A DNA stretch of 64,000 nt from Akebia trifoliata. Taxonomy: Eukaryota; Streptophyta; Magnoliopsida; Ranunculales; Lardizabalaceae. Of the stretch, positions 47,016 through 57,552 are shown piece by piece. The position numbers and the translations under genes were made by a program. The notes below the pieces were generated by a model. That model was not told where the DNA came from, did not search any database, and saw only the letters and a program-made list of their open reading frames with translations. Position 1 is the stretch's first letter. Every line of letters begins with the position of its first letter. The stretch is taken from contig CM030705.1 in the NCBI GenBank assembly GCA_017979445.1, positions 12,624,679 to 12,688,678 of the forward strand, given 5' to 3'.

Positions 47016-47129
47016 AAGATTCTATTGCTACACCAACTTTTGCTTACTCCACCCCAATTCATATGTAAATCACCAAAGAATTAGCCCACGTTTGGAGTGG
47101 CACTTGCAAAAATTGGGGTAGAAATTCTC
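47016..47129. repeat. Hairpin MITE, CCAACTTTTACT family, copy 2
   Basis: The left arm is AGATTCTATTGCTACACCAA and the right arm ends TTGGGGTAGAAATTCTC. Weaker pairing than copy 1. Confidence 0.5.
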
Positions 47130-47788
47130 ATTAAAAAATAGGAATTTGATTTGTCCATTTGAACGAACTAAACACCCCCTTTATAAGGAAAATGTTTTTT
47201 CTAGATTATATGAAGTAAGATTTAAGAGAGACTTATGGGGCAAACCTATTTGTTGCAATTTTACTACAAAAGCTCCCTTTATTAGTTTTGTTTCCAAACA
47301 AAGCTTACATTATAAATTAAGCTAACATGACTAAGCAAATCTTATTAAAGGTTGTTGAGCCCACATGAATTATTACATTTGCAATGCAACATCACATTCT
47401 TTTAAATTTCATGGAGAGACTCATATTCAAAAGAAAATAATTTTAAAAAAAATCCATTTTAAATTTGATTGAAGGTGTTGAAAAAATATCTATCAAACTC
47501 CTAAATTTAAAATTAAAATTCAATAGTGAAAAAAAAAATTAACTCTTTTTTTTTTCTTTCTTGATTTTTTTTCTTTAAAGTTCTTAGAATTTTGTCCTTT
47601 ATAATCTTGTGGCACAGATCATGGATGCCACAAATTGATGCGATAGGATCCACTCCAAGGTATATTAAAAAACAAATTAACCACGTCAATTTGCTGTTTA
47701 AAAACTTGATAAAATAAGGTTTGGTGGGAACAAACTTCATAAGTAAGGTTCCATGGAGTTGTCAGAACTCTAAGAGAGTTTATTTTAG

Positions 47789-47904
47789 AGAGTTACTATT
47801 GTCTCACGAATTTTCACAGACGCCACACCAACTGAAATTTTTGCTGATTTATATAAGAATTGGTGTTGCATTAGTAAAAGTTGGTGAGGAAATAGTAACT
47901 CTCT
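47789..47904. repeat. Hairpin MITE, CCAACTTTTACT family, copy 3
   Basis: The left end GAGAGTTACTATT and right end AATAGTAACTCTC are perfect inverted repeats. The right arm carries AGTAAAAGTTGGTG. Confidence 0.65.
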
Positions 47905-48474
47905 TTTTTAATAAAAATGAAATAATTAGGTATGTCATGTAAATCTCTCGATATTTGATATCTCGTGAGAAATCTATAGCATAAAACACTTGTTGAAAAT
48001 TAAAATGCAGTTAATGACACGTGGTAGGTGATTTTAGGGTCACGCATATTGAGTGAATATTTAGGTGAACGACCTTTCGTCAGTTTAACATGTAATGATA
48101 CTAATGGTGGAAGCAAATATTGCCTATCAGTGTTCCACGTGGAAAACTGTAATTGGGCAGTAAAAGGTCGATTCGGTGAATTGCGAAAGACGGAAGACAT
48201 TACGCACATGGCACAGTGCCGTTATTTTCAAACTTGTCAGAACGCATGATGTGATCACAGCTAAGCAACCTTCTACCTATCACGTGATAGTTCAATGATC
48301 ACGTGATCCCTAGGTTTTTTTTGGTATCTAATACGTAGACACGATCCGGCAAGACACTAACATGGAAATTTGTGTTTTTATACCGAAAATGTCCTTAGAA
48401 AAAGTATTTTTTTACCAAAATACCCTCTTGTCCTTGCTCCCAAAATCTATTTATGCACGTGAAAGACTCAACCT

Positions 48475-48795
48475 CAAAATTTGTCCTATATGAATTAAAA
48501 GATTAAATTGAATTTGATTTTTTGTGAGGATGATCTTTATGTGGTGTGAAAATCATTCCCACAAAAAATCATTCTAACCCAATCAAAAGTGATTTACAAG
48601 TTGAAGAATTGTGGATCATCAAATTTTACTATTAATTTGCAAATCACTTTTGATAGGGTTGGAAATTTTATAATTGATTGATTTTTTTGTGAGAATGACA
48701 TCCTCACCATAAAGATCATCTTCACAAAAAATTAGTTTAATTCAAAAAATTTAATTCATATAAGACAAAATTTATCTTTAATGTTGGTTGTCGAA
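48475..48795. mobile_element. Foldback element D, diverged relative of elements A-C
   Basis: Two hairpin modules built on GATTTTTTGTGAGGATGATC and its complement are separated by ACAAGTTGAAGAATTGTGGA. The outer arms pair (CAAAATTTGTCCTATATGAA with the complement of TTCATATAAGACAAAATTTA). It stands alone, 37 kb from the other three, without flanking microsatellites. Confidence 0.65.
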
Positions 48796-48824
48796 CTTGA
48801 CCTACACGTCGAATAATCATCGAA

Positions 48825-48976
48825 TCTAATAATAGAAATCATTAATCAAGTCAAACGACATAAAACACCACCAAAAGATCCAACTATGAGACTAGTAATG
48901 AGGTCCAACTTTACTAGTCTAATAATAGAAATCATTAATCAAGTCGAATGATATAAAACACCACCAAAAGATCCAA
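48825..48976. repeat. Direct repeat of about 59 bases
   Basis: Copies at 48825-48883 and 48918-48976 share TCTAATAATAGAAATCATTA through AACACCACCAAAAGATCCAA with about two differences. A 34-base spacer separates them. Confidence 0.85.
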
Positions 48977-49092
48977 TTTTTATTAACACACCAACTTTCA
49001 CTTATAAAACACAATCTATATGTAAATAATCATTTGATTTCAAAACGATTAATGAGTTATTAGTAAAAGTTGGTGTGCCAATAGAATCTCTC
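48965..49092. repeat. Hairpin MITE, CCAACTTTTACT family, copy 4
   Basis: The left arm has AACACACCAACTTTCACTTA and the right arm has TTAGTAAAAGTTGGTGTGCC. It abuts and partly overlaps the second copy of the 59-base direct repeat. Confidence 0.6.
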
Positions 49093-50990
49093 ATAATTTT
49101 ATGTTTTGAATGTAGCAAATCTATGTTTGTTGACGTCTTGTTATCTTCTAATGATCGTTTTTCATTAGAAAGCTCTCGTCCAGATTATTGCTTGGCATAA
49201 GAGGAGGGGGGTTGGGGCATGTTATCGATTTGAAAACATATGACTATTTCACATATTCATCATCAAATGATGACATGTATGTCCAAAACACCCACTTTTT
49301 AATGGGCGTGACAAGTAAAAACTGGGGTGCCAATATACGTTATCAAAAGAATTGGGGTGATTTGGAAACACCCCTTAAGTGTCGAGTCGTTTTTTTCTCA
49401 CTCATCAGTGCTTGCCATGTCAGGTATAAAGGGTATATTTGTAAATTAAGAACACCATTCAATATACTTGGGCATATGTGATTGGTGGATCCCATATCTC
49501 TGTGAGTTCTGGGCAATTTTTTCCTCTCAAGTGTCTCATTGAATATTTCAAGTATATATGCTTGTGTTTCCAAATTGACAACATTTACCCCTTGACTTTA
49601 GCCTTATCTTACAAACTGACAAGAAATTACTCAAATGCCTTCATCTTCAACCTCTAGCTAATAAATCTTAACACGTCTTCTCAAAATCAATCATCTTCAA
49701 GGTGTTGTAATAAAAAAATTAGCTTCATCTCCAATTTTAAGATTCCATCTACCTCATTCTTCAAATCTCAAGGTATTATATGATTTTTGGGACAATAGAA
49801 AATGATAAGACGTTAAGGGGGATAAAAAGGTTTCTTGTAAACAATGAAAGTGAGATTGAAAATGATGGGTTAAATAAACTGAAATTAAATTACCATAGAT
49901 CTTGAATAGCTTAAAGATGAATGATTTTGGAAAGAAAATTAAAGTGAGACTTTTGAGAAGTAGATAATGATAGAATTTTTCAATAAAGAAACCTAGGGTA
50001 TTTTACAAAGGGTAAGGTTAGACTTGTAGATATGTGATTTTTGAATATGAAGATCACCTCTACAAAGATTTGGAGTTGTTATTATTCTTTTTATAAAATG
50101 TTGTGAATGGTTACCCGGAAGGTATTTTTGAGGAAAATAGTTTTTTGGCATCTTGGTGACCTTCATATAAATTAGGACACCGATCTACCTAGGATCTAGA
50201 TAAGGATTCAGTTAGATAGAGAGGAAGGTGTTAGGCACTCCTCTTTCTCCATCAAATGATGGTAACCTTAACAATGTGGTCATTTAAAGAAAATAAAATC
50301 AAGAAAACGATAATTTTGTGCCCTTACATGTAAGGGACTTTTGATGTCGGCTTAAATTAAGAGGGTCATCTCATTGAGAGAAAATACTCTATCATGTTTT
50401 GCCTCAAACTCACATAATTTTGGAAAAGTATAGGCTTTGTGATCATGGGCCCATTCTCATAAAATGAAAAATGACCAAATTATCGATAACCTCAAAACAA
50501 TTTTTTCGTGATGTGTGCAAATTATAGATGGGGATTAAGGTTTTGTTTTGAAAATGTACAAAATTAGACTAATTTGGAAGTATTGGGCAATTCATTTTAT
50601 ACCTACTATTTTGTCTGATTTTTTGATTTTTGGTCTAATTTTATTTGCATCCATGATTGGGGGATTTGAACTGATTATGCATAGGATTGAAGAGTGTTGA
50701 TCCCAAGACCTAGGTTCAAACCCCGTTGAATCCACATTTTGTTCTATTAATTACAACCCGCTTGCTTGCCTAGCAAAAAAAAAGTTACTTTTATACAATA
50801 TTTAATCATGCATCTACCTAGCTACCTATTGTTGTCCAATGAAAAGTAGATTTTCCTCTTCTTATTATTTTTTGGATAAATTACACTTTGATCCTTTATG
50901 ATTTTGCATAATTTATATGTTGAACCCCTAATGTTTTGATACTTACAATTACCTCTCCTGCCACAAACAAGGTTAAGATATAGATGCTAT
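49093..50990. other. Intergenic, no gene recognised
   Basis: AT-rich. At about 50150-50260 it has a weak match (AGGTGTTAGGCACTCC) to the LTR-like stretch at 15318-15525. A B-box-like GGTTCAAACCCC lies near 50734, without an A box. Confidence 0.45.
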
Positions 50991-51200
50991 TTTATCTTTT
51001 TTATTATTATTATCTGAACTTACGTTTGAATAGTGGGATCGGGTGAACCAGGCCCTAGACCAAGGCATATGGGTCTCTTTCCTGAGCACGTGCAATGCCC
51101 ACACATCACACACACTAGGTAAGTGAGGGCATGCCCTCGCAGGTGGCCTGGGGGAGCCACTGCTCATACTTGGTATCGAACACACAACTTACAGACTTTT
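50991..51200 (-). mobile_element. SINE family 2, copy 1
   Basis: Read on the minus strand: a B-box-like TGTTCGATACC, a body containing CCCTCACTTACCTAGTGTGT and GTGGGCATTGCACGTGC, and an A-rich tail with AATAATAATAAAAAAG. The same body occurs on the plus strand at 53005-53272. The 5' boundary is approximate. Confidence 0.65.
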
Positions 51201-51487
51201 ACTACTTGTAAACATTCTTATACTCGTAAGCATGAAGTGATTTTTTTACAAGGATATTTTTGTTTATAAAAACAAATGATATTTTAAAAAGGATAAAATA
51301 GTCTTTGTAACCAATAAAAAAATATTTTGTTAATTGTTTGATCAACGACGAGTATATGAAGGAGGTAAGTGAGCCCGTTAGATAACTATAAGGGCGGTAA
51401 GTCCAATAGTCAAATGGTAGGGGGTCGACATAGATTTATACCAAATCGTAGAGGTGGGGAAATTGTGGGGGTGGGTTGCGAGCCTGA

Positions 51488-51650
51488 AATTTTACATTTT
51501 AATGGATGACAACTTATAATCATCCCTAATGTTGCATAAATTTACTATTTTGCCAAATTATTTTGCAACAATCAACCATATCTACCCATAAGTCTAAATA
51601 AGGGATGATTATAAGGTGTCCTCCATTAAAATGTAAAATATTGCATAAAT
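51488..51650. repeat. Inverted repeat, MITE-like
   Basis: The left arm ATTTTACATTTTAATGGATG and the right arm CCATTAAAATGTAAAAT pair, as do TATAATCATCCCT and AGGGATGATTATA. The motif ATTTTACATTTTAAT recurs once more near 51755. Confidence 0.65.
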
Positions 51651-53004
51651 TTACTTTTCAACAACTAACCATATCTAACCCCGATGAAGGAGTCCCATCC
51701 ACTCTCTCACCCGTGTGTCTGTGTGGGATTGGGGGATTTGAATCCAAAATTTTACATTTTAATTGCTTAATTACTTCGCAATGACCAACCATATCTAATC
51801 AATAAGTTTGTCCATCCACTCTCTCCTAAAATGTGCTTTTGTTTTTACTCTTATTTTTTAGTATATTAAAATTTACTAATAATGCCATTAAGATACGGGC
51901 GATTCCCATGAAAAATGCATTCTTGGTAAAATTTTACTAATCCCTATGAAGTCAGTATTGCTTATCTATAGAAAATCCAGATTTTTCCTATCTTATCTCG
52001 ACCGTGTATTTGATAGAGAGTTTTGACTGTGGGTTGACATTAGAAAATTCATATTTCTTAAAAAACACACACATGTACCACAATCTTGAAGCCCATTGAT
52101 CCCTTTTTTTTTTTTTTTTTGTTTTGGTCCAGCCAGTTTTTGATGGACCTAAACAACAATCATCAACGTTTTTGTTCATTTTATAAGTAAGATTTGAAAA
52201 AAAAATAAAAAATAAAAAATTTGGATGATCCGTTCACAAACTATTTATGGGTCTTTTCATGGAGACTTACAAAAACTTAAATTTAACTTCTTAAAATATT
52301 AACCAGTTTTTTTTTTTTTTTTTTTTTTTTGTATTTTAGTATTTTTGATTATTTTGATATAACTCGAGCAAGGAATGGGTCAAAGCTTCATGAGCATGGT
52401 GGGCCCAAAGAGGGTGTTACATGCCTTTTGCTGGCTTTCATATGTAAATTAGTTGGAAGCACATGTGAATGTGATTAATGTAATGTTTAAGGACTAGAGG
52501 TTCCTCAACCCTACAAATCATAATTACAGTTCACGATGTTGGTATGAAGGTCAACCGAGGATTAGTAGGCTAAAAATTGGTGAAACATAGGACAGTTGTT
52601 TAAGATTTTTTCTTTAAATAATGACCATTTTCATCATTAAAATCTTATCTCAAAGATATAGAGTTGGGAGGATAACATATCTTTTCCCATTCAATTCTGT
52701 CTAGAGTCACGTCTTCTGTTATTAAAAGTATATTCAACCGCATTTATTAGTTCTATCTATGTCATTTGAGGTCTTCCTTTTGTTCTTTAAACACTTTCAA
52801 CATGCATATTTCTTCTAATTAGAATTGTTATTAATCTTCTTTAAATATGTTCAAATTATCTCACTCGATTTTTTTTCTCTCTCGTTTTATCACTTATTAA
52901 GAGTACTTCCTTTTTTTCTTGAATGAATTAAGATTAATTTAACAATTAATAGTCCTTTCACTGTTCCTTAACATCTCTAAATTACAAAACTAACATTATT
53001 TATG
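51651..53004. other. Intergenic, no gene recognised
   Basis: AT-rich with T-runs near 52107-52121 and 52309-52330. No coding sequence is recognised. Confidence 0.5.
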
Positions 53005-53272
53005 AACCCCAAGGTTGGATCAATCGTAATTTCGATCTAATTGGCGGTTAGTATTGACAGATTGTGAGTTCGATACCTACTATGATTATCAATTCCTTAG
53101 GGACCACTTGCGATGGTGCACCCTCACTTACCTAGTGCGTGTGATGAGTGGGCATTACATGTGCCCTGAGACTAATCCTTAGACAAGACCATGGTCTATA
53201 GATTGGGCAAAAAACCTAGATACGAACCTAATCCGCAATCTACAATGATACCCACTTATCAAAAAATATAAA
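53005..53272 (+). mobile_element. SINE family 2, copy 2
   Basis: B-box-like GAGTTCGATACC near 53070, then the body CCCTCACTTACCTAGTGCGT and GTGGGCATTACATGTGCCC, and an A-rich tail. A perfect 13-base target duplication AACATTATTTATG lies at 52992-53004 and 53273-53285. The sequence is close to the minus-strand copy at 50991-51200. Confidence 0.8.
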
Positions 53273-53552
53273 AACATTATTTATGGACTCATTTTTTATC
53301 CTTATTGAGAAATAGATATTTTCAGTTACATGCATGATTTTTTATATTATATAATACAGCCATTATTTGGGACTTTGGGTAAACAGATGGCATTGTTTTT
53401 GTAGTGTTATTTTAACTTTTGAAAATAATAATCACTATTATTTTTGTATGTCATTAAATAAACAAGTAGAAGTAAAGCCCTTTCGCTCTTATTTGATTTC
53501 TGATTTTTATATATTTAAAATAATATTTAATAAATGAAAATCGGTCACCAAC

Positions 53553-53822
53553 AGGGACGGAGCTAAGATTTTGCCCATGTGGGGGCAACCAAGAGTAAAA
53601 ATATATTTGTGTGGATGGCTAAGAGTGAAAAAATAATAGTTGAGAGGTCAATTAAGACTAGAAAAAAAAAATTGTAGGGACAAATAGTAGCAGATTTTTT
53701 TATTCACCACTAAAATCTATCAAAATAACTCATTAATCCATAAATTCTGAAAATTTTTATAGACTTTGAAAATTCTTGAGAGGCCAAGTGCCCTCACAGT
53801 CCCTATTCTAAATCCGCCCCTA
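53553..53822. mobile_element. Mutator-like MITE with perfect 9-base duplication
   Basis: The ends AGGGACGGAGCTAAG (left) and TAGGGGCGGATTTAG (right complement) are inverted repeats. The perfect target duplication GTCACCAAC lies at 53544-53552 and 53823-53831. The interior is purine-rich then AT-rich and non-coding. GGGGCGGA-type termini are widespread in plant non-autonomous transposons. Confidence 0.82.
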
Positions 53823-55048
53823 GTCACCAACATAACTAGATGATACAAATAAAAGTTGATTGGTTGTGATGCATCGATTCACCAAAAGATTCTTTCATAG
53901 GGGTAGTTAGTGGGGCCAAAAAGTAACATCAATCTTTTAGATGATCTGATTGTTGGTGTGATTCTTTTGGATTGCTTTTTAGACGAATAAGTTGTTGTAG
54001 CAAAGCAAACTAGTTCTCTTGAATCTTGGTAAAGTAGATGTGGCCCCACTTTTATCAACCAAGCACGTGAAATACCACACCAGTCATCAACAATGTCAGT
54101 GTGGCACGTGACTTGATGTTTTGATACGCAGGGGACACTAGCACTGCCCACATGACATGTCTCTTTCTTCCATTTCATGTCACACCACTGACCATAAAAA
54201 AGTCAATGGAAACAGAATTGGATTCCTTGACCACTCTCTGATAATTCTCCACTGGGAATAATTTGGTGGGCTCTATTAATGTCAATGGGCAATATTATTT
54301 ATCCTTTGGGCCGGACAAGACCCATTAACCTGGTCCGCAAATTGCTGGTTCAAATGCTCTTGGGCTTGACATGTGGTTGAGGCCTGGCCCATTAACAACC
54401 CTGCCTCAATACTACTAACACACTACCTTAGAAAATCAACTAATCTAGTCCTTCATGATCAACCTAAAGTCTTCGGGGCCATCGAACCTACGTTTGCTCA
54501 CTAGTTTGATATTAGTGCACTACGACTTTTCAGACTTTGTTTGTTTGGAGTTGTTTTCTCATTTGCACGGCGAAGAAAGCAAATTAATTTTGCGCCAAAA
54601 AAATATGAACATACTAATTAGGCTCAATTTGATTAAGATTTATTTGATAGTTAATAGTTTTAAGTAAATTTCATTTGTAGTGAAAAGACCATTTGATGCA
54701 AAGATTTTTGGGTTTGCTAGAACATTAGAATATGTATGTAATGAGATTTTTTGCTCACTGTTATGTTTATGCATTGGTTTCTCACCCAATAGAAATGTGA
54801 CATGTATTTAAGAATTAAAATGTCATCTTGAAAATATTTGATAACTTTTAGTGACACACCAACTTTTACTTATAACAACAATTTCAAATTAAATAATTTG
54901 CCAAAATATAGATAGCCATTCTTTATTTATTTTTATATATATTTATTATGACATCCTTTTCTTCTTCTTCTAGAAAATCATCAAACCCACTTCTTTTTCT
55001 CCAATTACTCTCTTTAAAGAGAAAGATAAGGAACCTATTTCTTCCCCT

Positions 55049-55054
<6 letters not shown>

Positions 55055-55124
<70 letters not shown>
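55055..55124. repeat. (GA)n microsatellite, about 35 units
   Basis: Uninterrupted GA for about 70 bases, read directly. It produces a spurious Ser/Leu-repeat reading frame on the minus strand. Confidence 0.97.
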
Positions 55125-55127
<3 letters not shown>

Positions 55128-55313
55128 GGATGAGTTTTTTAAGAGAGTTTGATTCATGGAAGGTTTTTGAAATTGAGGATTTTCTCATAGTATCATTTGG
55201 TGTAAAGAAATATAATTTTTTGAAATCTAGGATTTTTGAAATTTAGGTTTTCTTATGGGATTTTTAAAAATCAAATTCATTCTTCCACTTTGCACTCTTT
55301 CTCTCTTTAGAGT

Positions 55314-55345
55314 TTTATTATTTATTTATTTATTTATTTATTTTT
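55314..55345. repeat. (TTTA)n microsatellite
   Basis: About eight TTTA units, read directly. Confidence 0.9.
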
Positions 55346-57552
55346 CAAAGGGTTTTTCCAAGAAATCCTAAAAGATCTGATTTCGATTTATCTTTAATCT
55401 TATTTTGTGCGCTCAAATATAATTTCATTAATTGTGTGTTGCAAGTAGAAGTTTGCATGCAAATAGAAGTTCTCAAATATATTCACTTTTCTAGATATAA
55501 ATACATTTTCAACTCCTCTCATTTGGCCCAAATTGGGTTGATTAGTGGGCCCAATACCCAATTTTGAAAAGTTTTCATGGTACTATGGGAAAGCCCAAAG
55601 TCCATTAGCTCAAGATGAGTCCAATCCCTTGTATTGGTTCATACTCCATGTTAGGGTCCAATAATGACCATTACCAATGATCAAGCCCATGATGGAGTTT
55701 GACATTAATCTATTTATTTGTCTGCTATTAGACCATTTGATTATTTTATAACTTTTGGATTAAAATTCATTAGGTTTTGGTCGAATCAAAATTGATGGTC
55801 GTATAGAGATCCATATGAGTTTCGCGTATTGCTCATCTTTCTCATTTTCTACACAATCATTATGATATGCATATCATTCATTATCTCTCTCAGGAAATAA
55901 TTAAGAAGAACTTTTCATTTTAGTCAATAACATGCAATTTACATTCAAACAAGCATGTTCGGACAATTTTGATCTTCCATCAATAACTTAGTCATTAATA
56001 TCATGGGTTGTTGATATTAAGTATTACCAATAATACATTATTTATTCACAGGAACATGCATTTGTGAAATGGTATTAAAATATTAATTTATGTAATTTAT
56101 TGTATTTTGGTGTATCGAGAAGTACCAAATCATGTTTTAGAGAAACATTTTTCTTACTAACTTAGTAAGATTTCAAGCCTTACTAAGGGTCATTTTGCCC
56201 AAATGGATGATCACATCAGCCATCCAACACCACAACCCTCTAAAAAACAAATTCTTTTGAGCTTGATCTAAGGTTTTGAAAATGGATAGCTATCGAACTT
56301 CCACATAACTCCCAAACTTAAAATTGAAATTCAACGGTGAAAAATAATATTTTTAGGGAGAGATTTCTCTCTGTTTTTTGGAGTTTTTTGTTTTTGTTTT
56401 TGTCTTTGTTGTTGCAGATCTTGGCTATAAGGATTTTGTGCCGAGGAGATTTTTTGCAAGTAGAAAATCATTCACAAAATTATCCGATAACCTTTGAGTC
56501 TCGCAAGTAATTTTATTATTTAAGGAGGAGGGGGAGCGTCCAAAATTGTATAGTAATTTTATTGTGTTCTTGTGGTTGGTTTATGGTAGAAAACGAATAT
56601 AGGGATTTCTCAAAACCTTGTAGGACTGTAAATGACTTCCATCAGATCTAATGGAAGTAATTACATTCAATGATTTAAAACAATAGAAATGTTTTTGAAG
56701 GCAAAGGAAAAATGTAGTCACTTGTTAATTGAGAAGCCTACTTCCAAAGACCCGAATGTGATAAATGCATGAGAGCAAAACGATGCCTAGATTGTATCAT
56801 GGATGTGGAATAGTATGGAACTACAAGTCAGTGCAAACTTTATTTTCTTGGACATTACAAAGGATCTTTGGGAACGGGTGAGACACTGTACTCTAGATCA
56901 AATAACATTACTCGAATTTATGAACTTACACTAAAGTACTTTTCTTTGCAATAAGATTACTAGACCCTAGAGCAAGTTTTGCTTTTGTGATGCGAATGCG
57001 GGAAGATATGGATGTCATTCGAATCTTTTTTGTCTTTGACTAGAGTACGAGACAATTAGATCTCAAATCCCAGGCAATCAAGATCTTTCATACCTTAGAA
57101 ATATTTTCTCTCGACTATAAGAGTGCCAAATTATCAAATAGTGGAAATGTTGGCGGTGATGGATCAACTTTAACGATTCTTGGAGATCACAAAAGCCATG
57201 GTTGTAGTACTCAAGGGGGTTGCGGTGGCAAATGTGGTAGAGATTTAGAGGAGGCCGTGGAACTCGTAAGTGCATCCATTGTGGCCTTGACGTATATACT
57301 GTAGAATATTGCTGGGATTTACATGGCAAACCCGCTGCACATCAGTTTAAGATTCAATTATACACCATTACTTCTGAGAATGAATTTATTCTTGTTTCTT
57401 AGGAAGAGTATGATAAATTCATTGCTCGATCTACTCAGCCTTCTTCCTCTACCGCTACTTTAGTCCAGACAGATAGGTATGACATCCACTTGTTTACTAT
57501 CAACATCTAGTCCTTGGATCATTGACTCTGGTGCATTAAACCATATGACATG

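Larger units (their letters stand above)
46221..48474. other. Intergenic with MITE copies, no gene recognised
   Basis: AT-rich, with two CCAACTTTTACT-family elements annotated separately. Short open frames at 47721-47942 and 48028-48249 have no recognisable family, and the first overlaps a MITE. Confidence 0.5.
53832..56600. other. Intergenic, no gene recognised
   Basis: AT-rich, with a fragment of the CCAACTTTTACT MITE near 54850-54880, a long GA microsatellite, a TTTA microsatellite and no recognisable protein. A 5' LTR for the Copia element downstream was looked for here and not found. Confidence 0.45.

Noticed and set aside
50700..50790. Possible tRNA or SINE from a GGTTCAAACCCC B box
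   Set aside because: No A box, tail or target duplication was found.
54970..55188. Minus-strand frame with a Leu-Ser repeat
   Set aside because: It is only the translation of the GA microsatellite.
55600..56500. 5' LTR of the Copia element
   Set aside because: TGTTAGGGTCC near 55651 resembles the LTR start, but the following bases do not match the 3' LTR and no primer-binding site follows.
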